A stretch of 64,000 bases of DNA, from the NCBI GenBank assembly GCA_030268105.1, contig BSDZ01000003.1, positions 6,162,501-6,226,500 of the forward strand. Direction: 5' to 3'. Shown here in pieces: positions 50,101 through 60,915 of this stretch (its first letter is position 1; each line of letters starts with the position of its first letter). A program made the position numbers and the translations under genes. The notes beneath the pieces were generated by a model. The model was not told the DNA's origin and ran no database searches. It was given only the letters and a program-made list of their open reading frames with translations. The DNA comes from Volvox africanus. Lineage: Eukaryota > Chlorophyta > Chlorophyceae > Chlamydomonadales > Volvocaceae.

Positions 50101-50632
50101 TATCCTTGTTGTGGCCGTTACGGTCAACTGAAATGTGTTGACCAGAACCATTGCAACGACCATTATGCAAAACGCCGATCTGCCGGCTACCAGTAAAGTT
50201 CATTTTGACCGACTGATGCCGTAGCAGCGGCTGAAGCTCATGATGCGAACGATCCACAAGTCCCTGACGCTGTTGCTGTTGCTTATCGAGCTGCTGCTGC
50301 TGCTGCTGCTGTTTCTGCTGGTGCGGCGGCGTTGGTGACGTACGCGACGTCGGCAGGTGGGGTGGATGGTGGCGGCGGCGAATGAGTGGATGAAATTCCT
50401 GACATGGAGTCCGACGAGCCTTTGGAGACGATGGCGGCGTCAATGAAAAGCGAGCTGGCGACGCGGCGGTCCCGGACGGGCCAGTATGCTCACGTTTGCA
50501 TTGTGAGTTGAGATCTAAGCTACTCGCACCAGTTCTCGCGAATGGCATCGCCGTCGTGCCGGCGGCGGCAATCCCTGCAGCGGCCAAGGTGCCGCCCGCG
50601 GCGGGGCCAGGCTCTGATGAGAGTTGTTTCAT
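45588..50632 (-). CDS. Large low-complexity protein, function unknown
   Basis: Two long exons join in phase 0: 50632-47777 (952 codons) and about 47387-45588 (600 codons), giving roughly 1,550 aa. The second acceptor could instead be just before 47393. The protein is dominated by homopolymers: Gln runs (near 50290 and 47120), Pro runs (48270, 49000, 47150), Ala and Gly runs, and acidic GD repeats. More ordered helical segments are SSDQIMKIIDPQDPNLPIL, AALKVAATVSPDAVREML, and one spanning the splice junction (RLLGLLARMVSQLQDAARL). Basic clusters (RKRHRGG, LKRKFPDGDD) suggest nuclear localisation. This composition is common in volvocine transcriptional or chromatin regulators, but I recognise no DNA-binding domain. 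The start at 50632 is the first ATG of the open frame. Confidence 0.7.
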
Positions 50633-51580
50633 TTTCTCTCTTCCGTTTGTTGCTGAAGGTAATATGCTTCAGTATGAGAAGGGTGGGTTGGCGGAGTGGA
50701 AGTCCGGAATGAGAAGATGTGAAGTAAATCTGCACGTGCGCGCTCTCTCACGTTGTGCTGTCGCCAAAGGGCTGCGGAGGGCGCTCGTCATCATCGCCCT
50801 GACTGCCGCTCGTCAGCTAGATGGTCTCTGACACAGTCCTTACATCATATTTTATTATATTATTTTTAGTTGTTATTTATGTCTTGAGGTTAGAAATGAA
50901 AGCAAGTAAAGCTGAGTAGCTTCCCTTGCCCCGAGAACAGCGCTGTCATACTCCGGTCGCGTGTCATCTCATCTCATCTCGGACTTTTGACGGATCACGT
51001 CAACGCGAACCGACCGACCGGGGGGCGGGCTCATCGATAGAAGTCATGACGGCATGCAAACATTGGATGCAGCTCCAAACATTTAGAAATTATAGTAAAC
51101 GTTTGGGGACTCTACGGCCTTCCCTAAATCCTATAAATATTTGTTGGCCCACAAAGCCTATTTAATGAGCTAGTGTTCTAAATAAGTCATCGTTAGCGGT
51201 GAAGCCGCGCGCAAACTAAAAAACGCGAGCACACGACTCATCCAAGGTCCTCAGTGCCTGTGAGTTGTTCCGGTATTGTGATCATCATACATTCGCCGGC
51301 AGTCCGTACAGCAACCTCGAGAGGAAGCGTGCGCATGTAGACTGGTCAAAGAAGATCGTGCAAGGCAAGACAGGGCGGGCCTGCTGCGCTGAAGTGGATG
51401 TAGACATTTCCGCCACCACGCACAAAAGGACTTTGTGTGTGCGTGAAGTTGATGTTTTTTCCAAGAGGCATATGCATACATGTCTGTGCGATTGCATGCT
51501 CTTGCTCGTGTCTTCATGCTTACCTCAAAATAATTCATTCAGCCGCTGCACCATCCACCCAACACCCTCTGCAAAAGGAC

Positions 51581-51730
51581 TATATATATATATACATATA
51601 TGTACATATACGTACATATATACATACATATATATGTGTGTGTATCTTGAGTAATTATGTTTGGCTTGATGATGGCTTTGATCTTATATATGTATATATA
51701 TATATGTATATATATGCATATATATATATC
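51581..51730. repeat. TA/TATG microsatellite cluster
   Basis: Alternating TATATA and TACATA/TATGTA runs in two blocks (51581-51645 and 51687-51730), separated by unique sequence. Confidence 0.8.
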
Positions 51731-51980
51731 GTGTTGTGGTTGTGATATACAATCATTGCTCAAGATAGACCAGAGCTTGCCATTAGCTATTAATCACCAT
51801 CACCACTATTGTGGCCACTTAGCGTTTTGTTGAGAATTGAACAAAAGTTGAAACAGCAAAATCAAAACCGACAAGTTTTCCCGCCACGCACGCAGACTTC
51901 TCAGGTCTTTCCACGGGTGCATGTCGTGCGTCCGAGCAACATCAACAACCAACGCGCGCTCGACAGACAATACACGCATG

Positions 51981-52044
51981 TTCATTTCCGTACATGCCGT
52001 AAATATACATGCGCACGTATATGTACGGCATGTACGGAAATGAA
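51981..52044. repeat. Perfect 21-bp inverted repeat (hairpin)
   Basis: 51981-52001 and 52024-52044 are exact reverse complements. The 22-base loop contains a further inner stem (ATATAC/GTATAT). The arms read through ATTTCCGTACATGCCGTA. It may be the core of a small MITE. Confidence 0.85.
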
Positions 52045-52850
52045 ATGTGTGCATTATAACCACGCCAAATAAGGACAAAAAAGGCTAACACAGTTTTGTT
52101 GAGATGCCGAGCAACACCCAACAACAACAGAGTTTATCCCCATCCTGCTTCCCCTCCCAACCATTGCCTGGGCTTATTAAAAGCCTAATTAGGTCTGACT
52201 TGCCTGTCAGACGTAATTAGACCAGCCTCCTAGCCGAGGTATACGGAATTAGCCCCCAGCCTGCAGTTGGCCGGGTTCTCTACTGCATGCCTCCGCACAC
52301 ATTAAGTTCGGGGACGTTCTGAATCGGCCGGCCATGGCCTCTGTTGCCTCTGCCACCCCCGCAGCAAATCTCTCAGAGCACGAAAAGCAGTTAAGAGCAG
52401 TTAAGACCAGTGAAACCCCGTCATTGCAAACCCAGTCACCCATAGCAGCTCGCTCTCAGATCGGCACCAACCAGCACACACAGCGCCCAACCTATACGTG
52501 TGATCCAGCATGCCACCAGGAAGCTGGCTGTCGTCACGCGCACGCACGTCCTATCCGCCCCTTCGATTCCCACACCAAACTGTAGTATCCTGGGGTATCT
52601 ACGGGCAGTGTCAAAGGATCCTGGACCTTAGATGGTCATCCTTCCGATCGGGCCTTTGTTGGCCGACACAACAGAGATACAACACCAGACACGACAGGAC
52701 ATGTAAAACGTGATGGCCCGAATGCTTCACTGTACGCGCAAGCGTACTTCATGCCATTCGACACGTACGCTGGTGTCATATCTGCCAAGACGCGGCAAAT
52801 GCCCGATTGGAAGATGTCCGTACACGGTCCATCACGGATACTGCACGCTG

Positions 52851-52951
52851 GTAGGTAGGTCCGTAGTTAGGTAGGTAGGTAGGTGCGTAGGTAGGTCCGT
52901 AGGTAGGTAAGGTAGGTAAGTAGGTAGGTAGATAGGTACGAAGGTAGATAG
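52851..52951. repeat. GTAG tetranucleotide repeat
   Basis: Imperfect (GTAG)n array of about 100 bp with CCG and TGC interruptions. Confidence 0.85.
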
Positions 52952-53455
52952 GCAGCATTAACCCATTCGAGCCGCATTCCGGCAAGCTGTAGGTCTAGCC
53001 CCAATCCGGCAGCAAGCGGTGCGGGCAAGACTTTAAAAAGTCAAAAATATATAATATGTTGCACGGCTTCTGTGGCTTGCTTCAGCACGCGATCCTCATC
53101 ATCGTAATATCGTACGGCTCTATAGTTACGGTCAACGGTCAACTTCCCGGCACTTTTTGAGACTGAGCTGGTCCTAGCTAGTTAGGTAGGATGGTCCCCG
53201 GCTCACAGCGCGCAGGATGAAACCTTCCCGTAGCCCCCAATGGCGCACTGGTATGGCCACCTTCCCCCTCCGAACTTCCTAGCCCTAGCCTCTCTACCCT
53301 GCTTTCATCCCCCACCCCCCATTCCCCTAAGCTAACCGCTAGATCCCCATGTCCTCACCCGCTTCGCCCCCCCCCTTAGTTCAGGGGTCGTACACCTCCC
53401 TGGACACTGCAATCTGACGGGTTCATGGCCGCGTCACCCTCCTCATCCCTGGAGC

Positions 53456-56400
53456 TCACAAACTGGCGATAATGTGTTCCAGTCTCCGTACGACATCTCG
53501 TGCAGTGGGCCGACCGGCTGAGTCGGTCCTAAGGCACTCACTCACGAGCACCCTTAGCGCGGGCGGCACATGCGGCGGCCACGTCAGCAGTGACGGCGGC
53601 AGCGCGCTCTCCTGTTGCCGCTGCCGCTGCCGCTGCCGCCGCTGGCTGGCAGCTGTCTGCGCCTCCGCCGGCGCCACCACGTCGGCGGCAGCCAGCCAAG
53701 CACGTACAGCCGCGCCAGACGGCGCCGCCAGTGCCGCCGTCAGCGGCATGCCCAGCGCCAGTTCCCAGCAAAGCACGCCCCAGGAGTAGACGTCGCTCGC
53801 GGGACACAGTTGGCCATCCAGTGCAAGTTCGGGGCCGGTGTAGGCGGAGGAGCGTCTGGATGTGCAGGGGAGTGGAGTACGGCAGTGCGGGAATAAAACA
53901 CCGTGTAGTTGATATGCAGGCAGGCAGGTACCCCTCAATTTTTACGATGTCCAGAGGAAATTGAGCTATTGCGGCAAATAAAATGGTTTCAGTAATTACC
54001 AGCAGCCAGTCATGCTGATGGAACGTGATGCTTTGGGTCGTGATGCCCGTGACTTACCCAACTACCTAACGATTAACTAACCACAACTGAATTGACCAGC
54101 GGCACCCAGTCATGAGGATACCCCTGGGAGCGTCAAAAACGATTCGACTTTGGGAGGCTCCAGGTGGGGCAGCCCGGATGTACGATGTACGACTTTGTTG
54201 GAACAGGCGGTGTCCGAAGCATGTGGAGGAGGCAGCTCCACGGGAGGGATGGGGAGGCGGTGCAAAACTGCTGCGCCGCCAGGACATTGCTCATCTGCTG
54301 TCATGAAAACTAGGTTTCCTAATCGATCTGCCCGACAAATTAGCATGACAAATCTGCACGACCAGTGTTTTTTTTCCGTTTTGGAAGTCTTGTTTTGGTA
54401 CAGGCACAGGTCAAGAAACCAAAGAATGTTTTTTCGTTATGCTGGTTACAAACTTACAATGGCGAAAAAGGCCAGGGGGCCTTTTGCGCCCCATCAGAGC
54501 ATGATGAAAACCCCTAAACACCCCCTTGCCTCAGCTCTTAGGAGGTTCACTTTGTAACGCTGGGTGCAATAGCGCATGATGCCGGGGTGCCATAACATGT
54601 AATCATCCCAAGTCCCGACCAAGTCTCCTGGTTACTACTTCTCCAGTCCAAAATATTTTTTAACGAAAAAGTAATTGGTTACAGAAAAAACACTGTGCAC
54701 GACAAATTCGCATGGGAAGTTAGCATGACAAGTTTGCTTTTAATACAAACAACTACAACCTGCTATATCTTTTACCGCCTGCCTCCGTACCGCGCCTTGC
54801 AAATAATATTTATTATAATTTTCCAGGAACGTCATTTTAAGACCTCTATCGATCGATACGAGGAACAAGCCCACCTGCACGGCGTTGACACGAAAGGCTG
54901 TCCCTGAGGCAGGACCTCCGCCAACCGGAAGTCGCACAGCTTGGCCACATAGCCGTACACGCCTAGCGCCACTGCCGTCGCCGCCAACGTGTCGCCGACA
55001 TTGCTGTCCTCGAAGCGCATGTGCTGCTGCCCCCCCCCGCGACCCAGATCGTGATTGAGATCGACAAGCAGCGCCAGTGCGTCGGAGGAATTGCTTAGCC
55101 AGCGGGTTTCCGTTACAGTGGCATCCGCCCCCCTGCTGGATGGGTCTGTGGCAACCCGGGACTGGCTGCTTGGGAGAACAGAACTGAATGCGGCGGCGGC
55201 GGCGGCGGCGGCGAGGGCAACAGCGCCGCCGCCGCCGCCACTGCTACCGCTGGCGCCTGCTGTGCTTGATCGAGATACCAGCAGGACGTTGCTGCTGCTG
55301 ACGTCCCCGTGTACGACGTTCATTCCGTGAAGCTGCATCAAGCCCAACGCGACGTCAAGCGCCACGAGCAGTAGCACGCGAGGCTGTAGCAGCTGCTGGG
55401 GCTGTATGTGTTCTTGCAACTGCTGCTGCTCCAGCGGTGTTAGCTGCCTCGGCGAAGAAGTCGCCGTCGCCGTCGCCGTCTCAGTGCTCTCGAAAGGCCC
55501 TCGGGGACCCACGTCAGTGGCGGCGGCGGCGGCGGCGGCAGTCGGAGTCGACGTGGCGGCGTCCGGACTTCTGATTGCCGGAAGAGCCTTTCTAACGGAT
55601 GTAACCCAAAAGGGGGCCGTGGGGCCGCTGGCGGCGGCAGCTGTTGTGGAGGTGGTGGTTTCGGGGCTGGGCAGCCCTGGCAGTGGAGGAGCGGCAGTCC
55701 CACCCGCGGGCGTGTGGGCGGAGCAGCGGGCCAGGAGTCCAGAGCTGAGGGCGTTGCGGAGGGTACCCCCGTCGCAAAGCTACAGGGAGGGAAGGGAGGG
55801 AAAGGACGAGGGGAAGGAGGAGGGGGAGGAGGAGGAGGAGCCGGGAAGTCACCATACACCTTCACCAAAACCTGCACAGCGCAACGGAAGCCGGAAACTC
55901 GGCAGTGGAGGTTCCGGAGCGGCAGCGATACGGTGGCGGTGGCGGGTGTGTCATGGCCAGCGGCGATGTTGGCAGCGACCCAGGAGCTGCTCGAGTATTG
56001 GTGGTGGTGCAGTGGATGCGCAGGTGGAAGCTGAAGGTGCTAATCGGGAATTGAGGTGGGTTTGGTCCCTGATTGACACTGACGCGCGTGAGTGGTCAGT
56101 AGAACAGCTAACCGACCCCAACTGACGCCAAGCGACCCGCGGGTCAGCGCGGGTCCGCGTTTCCCGATCATTTTACCTGAGAAATCATCGTCATCTTCCA
56201 GCAGGTGGCGGCAGTAGCAGTAGAAGTAGCAGCAGTAGTACTGGCAGCAGCAGCAGCAGCAGTAGCAGCAGCAGTAGTGAGAGGCGGAAGTTCCTGATTC
56301 AATACCCCCACATCTACATGGTACGTGGGCACTACATTGGGATGCCGGGACGCGGCCACGCTGATGGCAGCCTCCCTCAGGGCGCGCTGCTGCGCCAAAT

Positions 56401-59400
56401 CGGGGGGAGCGGCGGACTCCAGGGAGGAGCCGGAGGAGGGGCTGACGGCAGCGGCGGCGGTGAGGCCGCGGAGCGGTGCGGGCTTTCAGCACCATTTTGT
56501 TCGGGTCACAACACAGCATGGTGACGGCGGGAAACGGAACGGCGGGTGGGGGAAGGGGAGAAACAGGAGGGGTAACGAAGAAGGGGTGGAAAAGGCGGGG
56601 TGGAGAAGGGAATAAATGGGTTATTATTACTAGACGACAGGAGGTGTACGGGATTGCGGTGCAGAGAGATTCTGAGAGACCTCCGGGATCCGAAACCCAA
56701 TAGCATCTGCAGCCTTCCCGTACTCCGCCTGTCTAATGCCAACCTCGACCTCCAAGTCCGTTCTTCTCTTCTGTCCCCTCCTCTTCCCGAATCCATGGAC
56801 TGCGGTCCCGCAGGCCGATGGTATATATCGGCACAGCATTGGAGGATGTCAGTGGCCTCCGCATGCAACATGCCATCTCATTGTGTCGTACTCACATCAT
56901 AAATCCCCCTCACCACCGCCGTGCCGTACTGCCTAAAGAATGAGTCCATTCAAAGGATGAGTCCAACCTAACCATGACCCCTCATGCTTCTCTTTCCTGT
57001 CTTCGAGCTCACCGGCTGATGCAGGCGCAGGCTCTTCACGGCAACATCAAGGCCTCTCCAGAGACCACTGTATACGACGCCTTGCGCTCCGAAACCAAGC
57101 TCTCCCGTCAACATGAGAATACCGCTTTCTGTCATAACAGCGCCGTTGCTGCCACCGTCCTTGTCGCCAGCCCCGGCGGCAGCTGTGCCAGTTACAGCGG
57201 GGGCGAGAACTGGGGGGCAATCGACGGTTTCGGGCGCCAAGTGCGGCGCGTTCCGCATCGCGTGCACCGTACTGCCCCACTGACCCATGGGCACCAGTGA
57301 GGGCTCCGCGCCGGTCGCAATGACGTGGCTGAGTCCACCCGCGACAGCGTCCCGAGTGCGTATGATGCTCGTGTGCAGCGATAGCGCTATTCGGTGCAGC
57401 ATTAGCTTTTCCCGCTTCTGGCCGTTGGCCGACGGTTGCGCTACCATCCCCCCCTCAAGCATTATGGAGCTCCTGTCCCCAGAAGGCATGGTCGTGGACG
57501 CTACGGCGGATGGTACGGCAGTCCGAGCTTGAGTCGTCGCAGACAAGACGGCCGAGGTGCCATGCGTTGTAACGCTCGAGGTGCGCTCTGCGAGTTGAGA
57601 GCCCCTGGCCGCGGCGGCAGGGTCGCCACCGCCAGCACCACCACCGCCACTGCCGCCGCCACTGCCGCCGCCATCGCCGCCAGCACCACCACCGCCACCA
57701 CTGCCGCCACCACCGCTGTCGGCGCCAGTCAGCGACATGTCGGAGAACTCCCGATTAGCGAGGAGCTGACCCAGGCCGCTGACGGTTACGTCGCACCACG
57801 TCCCTAAAATCTGGCCCCCGTCAGTGGCGGCAGAAGATAGGGGCTGCGGCGCTGCGGTCGCCGCCGTTGCCTTGGGTACAAGACCAGGCTCCTCCGCAGG
57901 TATCGGAGCCAGCGCAGCGGCGGCATGGTTCTCATATGCGGATGCGGAGATGCCGCCAACATGTGTCTTGCCGTCAGCTGTTGTCTTGCTCTCCGGCGGT
58001 GGCGGCAGGGCCGACCCCTCAGCCGGATTGCACACAATGACGGCGGTGGCGGCGATGTGCAGTGAGCGGTCCTGAGGGTCGCCGCCGGGTGGCGCGCAGG
58101 CAGCGCCCCCCGTCAACGGCGACGGCGACGGCACGTCAAGTACGCTCTTATCCTCTGAGAGGCGGCGGCGGTGGTGGCGAACCAGGCATACGACCAGAAT
58201 GCAGAGCAGCAACGCCACGAGAAGCCCAGCAACCATGCCGCAAATCACAGCCACGTAAAGGGCCCATGGGTTGCGGGTATGTAGCCCCGCGGCAACCACT
58301 CGGTTATTGCTCCATAGTGGCGGTGACGACGGCGGCGGGAGGAGCGACGGCTCCGCTGCCGCTGGCGGGGTCTCCAATTCATCATCAGGGTACGACACGG
58401 GCAACACAAGGTTCAAGGGGACCCGTACATCCTGTCCAGGACCCGCATCAAACGGCCAAACTGACGTCACGGTTACGTTACGGCCGATCAATGCGCACCA
58501 ATAGAAGGTTTTAAACGTAATGCTGACGCCATCGCCATCGCCGTCGCCGTCACGGCCAGGAGCGGCGGCGAGGATAGAGCGGTCCAGCATGTCACGCAGC
58601 TGTTCCGCCAAGGCAGCATCCGTCACCGCCGCCGTGCTATTGCGGGACCAAACCCACCTCAGCAGTACGACTTCCTGATGCGGTACGGCAATGACGACGG
58701 AATCCAGGAGCACAGCTCCGCTGCCGTCGCCGTCACCGCTACTCATGTTGCGGTCGAAATCTAGAACCCAGAGACACGAAGTGAAGTTGGCGAGGGCCCT
58801 TGGCAGTCCACCGGTCGGGTCTCTCCCGGCCGGGGCTAGGATGTCGGGTGACGATACTGGCGGCGGCCACAGCGGCAATGATGATGATGGTGATGATGGC
58901 GGCGGCGACGACTGCTGCCGTAGCCCTCGGCGGTTCAGTCGCGCAAGCCCAGTCCCTTCACAGTGCTGCTGTTCCGCCGCCGCCGCTGTCGCCATCACTG
59001 CCCGCCGCAGCGACAACTGTGGCTGGCCCCCTCGTCGTTGATATGTAGCCGCCATGTGAGCCGTACTTGCCGTACTCAGCGGGTGAACACCGGCGAAGGA
59101 TAGGTTGGTGAGGACCAATCTTCGAAGAGTCAGAGACGTACCGGGGCGCCGCAAATTCACTGCCGCCGGCATTTGGTACGTGTTCAGGAGGCGCGGCCGT
59201 ACGGGATCTCCAAGGAGTACGGAGATGCCAGTAATGTACGATTGCAATTGCGAAAAGGTAATGGTACCGTCGGGCGGCGGCGGCCCCACCAGCAGCGCGG
59301 AGTCCTGTGTCATTACGAAGTACGGCTTAGAGTAGTACGGAGTTAGTTTAGTGGGAAAAATGAACTGCCCCTGGAGTTCAAAAACAGTCACTCGAGCATC

Positions 59401-60915
59401 AATCGGAAAATGTGGCGGCTCCTCCTCATCGTTTTCATCATCCTTTGTGGGTGGGTGGAGCGGAAGCAGCTGACATAAGGGTTCCTGACGCCAGTCAAGA
59501 ACGCCCGCCTCACTCGATGTGAATGTCGCGTCGAGTAATACATTTTCCATGTACAGCATACTGCCGAATGCCGTACTCGCCTTGCGAATAAACAACGACA
59601 AACCATCGGAAGTAGAAGCTGGAGTCGGAGCAGCGGATGCTGCTGCACCTGCCGCCGGCCCCCCGAGCTCCGCATCCCCAAAGATCACGAGGTTGCTCAC
59701 ACAGGCTGGGACCCATGGGTCGCCCGCCGGCGTCGGCAGCCCCGGCTCCTGCAGGTCGTGCGCTAGCGCCGCCACCTCCGCTGGCGTAAGTGCCAGCGTT
59801 AGGTTTCGGAGCGTCAGACGCTTCCTCACACCGCCGACTGAAATACGTTGGAAGTCAAACGTCCACACAGGTACTCGCATCAGGCCCAGGGGGTAGGTCC
59901 TCGCAGGGCCCATCGGGAGGCCCAACAATGTCAGATCTTGTAGTACGACTTGTGCGTTGTCCACCAGGCGTATCAGAGATTCACTGCCGGAGAGGTCCAG
60001 CCACGTGGGAGTGTCTGACGAGCCGGAGACGTAAAGCAGGTCCTGGCTCATTAGGACGCTGATAAGCGGTGGCGGCGGCGGGGCTGCTCCAGATTTGGCA
60101 GCAGTGGCAGCCGGCACAAGGGAGATGTTCGTGGCGATATATACAAAGATCCGCATGATAGGGCCCATGAAGGAAAGCTCGGGTCTGCGACTGCCCATGA
60201 CCGCCAGCACGTCGGCGCCTGACGCAGCGACGACAGACAGACAGACGGGCGCCGGCAGGGACTCGCCCGTGGAGCCGTCGCAGGTAACGGTAACGTTAAC
60301 GAACTCCAACGCCGGCATGGTGTACGACACGAACGTCAAGGTACCATAACCAATGTTGAAGCTGGGGGACGGGAGCTGCTGTTGACATGCAAATGTCTGG
60401 TAGGCAGCTAGGGACTGGCAGGAGGTCAGGATTTTGATGTTGAGGAGTTGGAGCCGCGAGCCGGGGCTGAGGGCGATAGCGCCGGGGCTCGGAAGCCCAG
60501 ACTGCAGCTGCGCCTGTAGCAGCGCCCCCGTGATTTTCATATTGGAAAGGGTCAAAGTGGCGTTTGGGGGGATGTGGAGCAGGGGCTCGGAAATGGTCGA
60601 TGGAAGGTTTAGCCATGTCCCGTACTCGGTCGTGTCTGCGGTTCCAACTCGTTGAGGTGCGACTATTGAGCCGCTAATAATCGTCTGGGGGTGTGTCAGT
60701 GATGTGGCTGGAGGAGGCGGCGAAATACTCCAGTTGCCGGGGCCGAGGGAGCAAAGCGTAGGAAAAGCTGTAGCCTCGTTTGAAGAATTGCATGCCGTCG
60801 CCAGGAACCGAGCGGGATCGAGGATAGTTATTTGGCTTGTAGAAACATGATGAAGAAGAAACAGCACCGACACAACAAGCCGCTGCGCCTGAGTTTGCGG
60901 ACATAGTGCGACCAT
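53456..60915 (-). CDS. TKL-type receptor-like kinase with large ectodomain
   Basis: Five exons join in phase to 1,892 aa: 60915-57013, 56482-56177, 56030-55866, 55779-54875 and 53855-53456. The signal peptide is around RLVVSVLFLLHHVSTS. The ectodomain of roughly 870 residues has no fold I recognise. One membrane span (YVAVICGMVAGLLVALLLC) is followed by RHHRRR. After a Gly/Ser-rich linker comes the kinase: glycine loop GELGFGAQGVVY, VAVK lysine, alpha-C glutamate (ALREAA), hinge CDGGTLRNAL, catalytic loop VVHGDVSSSNVLL, then CDFRLAEVL where DFG is expected, GPE in place of APE, SDVYSWGVLCWEL and a late RPTARDVVRRL. Ala- and Gln-rich inserts break the domain. HGD marks a non-RD kinase. All catalytic charged residues are present; only the DFG glycine is replaced, so activity is uncertain. 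Confidence 0.85.

Larger units (their letters stand above)
50633..53455. other. Intergenic region with repeats, no gene seen
   Basis: This 2.8 kb lies upstream of the low-complexity gene and downstream of the receptor kinase (both minus strand). It holds TA-rich, hairpin and GTAG repeats listed separately. The ORFs are short and lack family resemblance. Confidence 0.45.

Noticed and set aside
51265..51763. Tyr/Ile-rich ORFs over the TA repeats
   Set aside because: Translation of TATATA/TACATA microsatellites in several frames.
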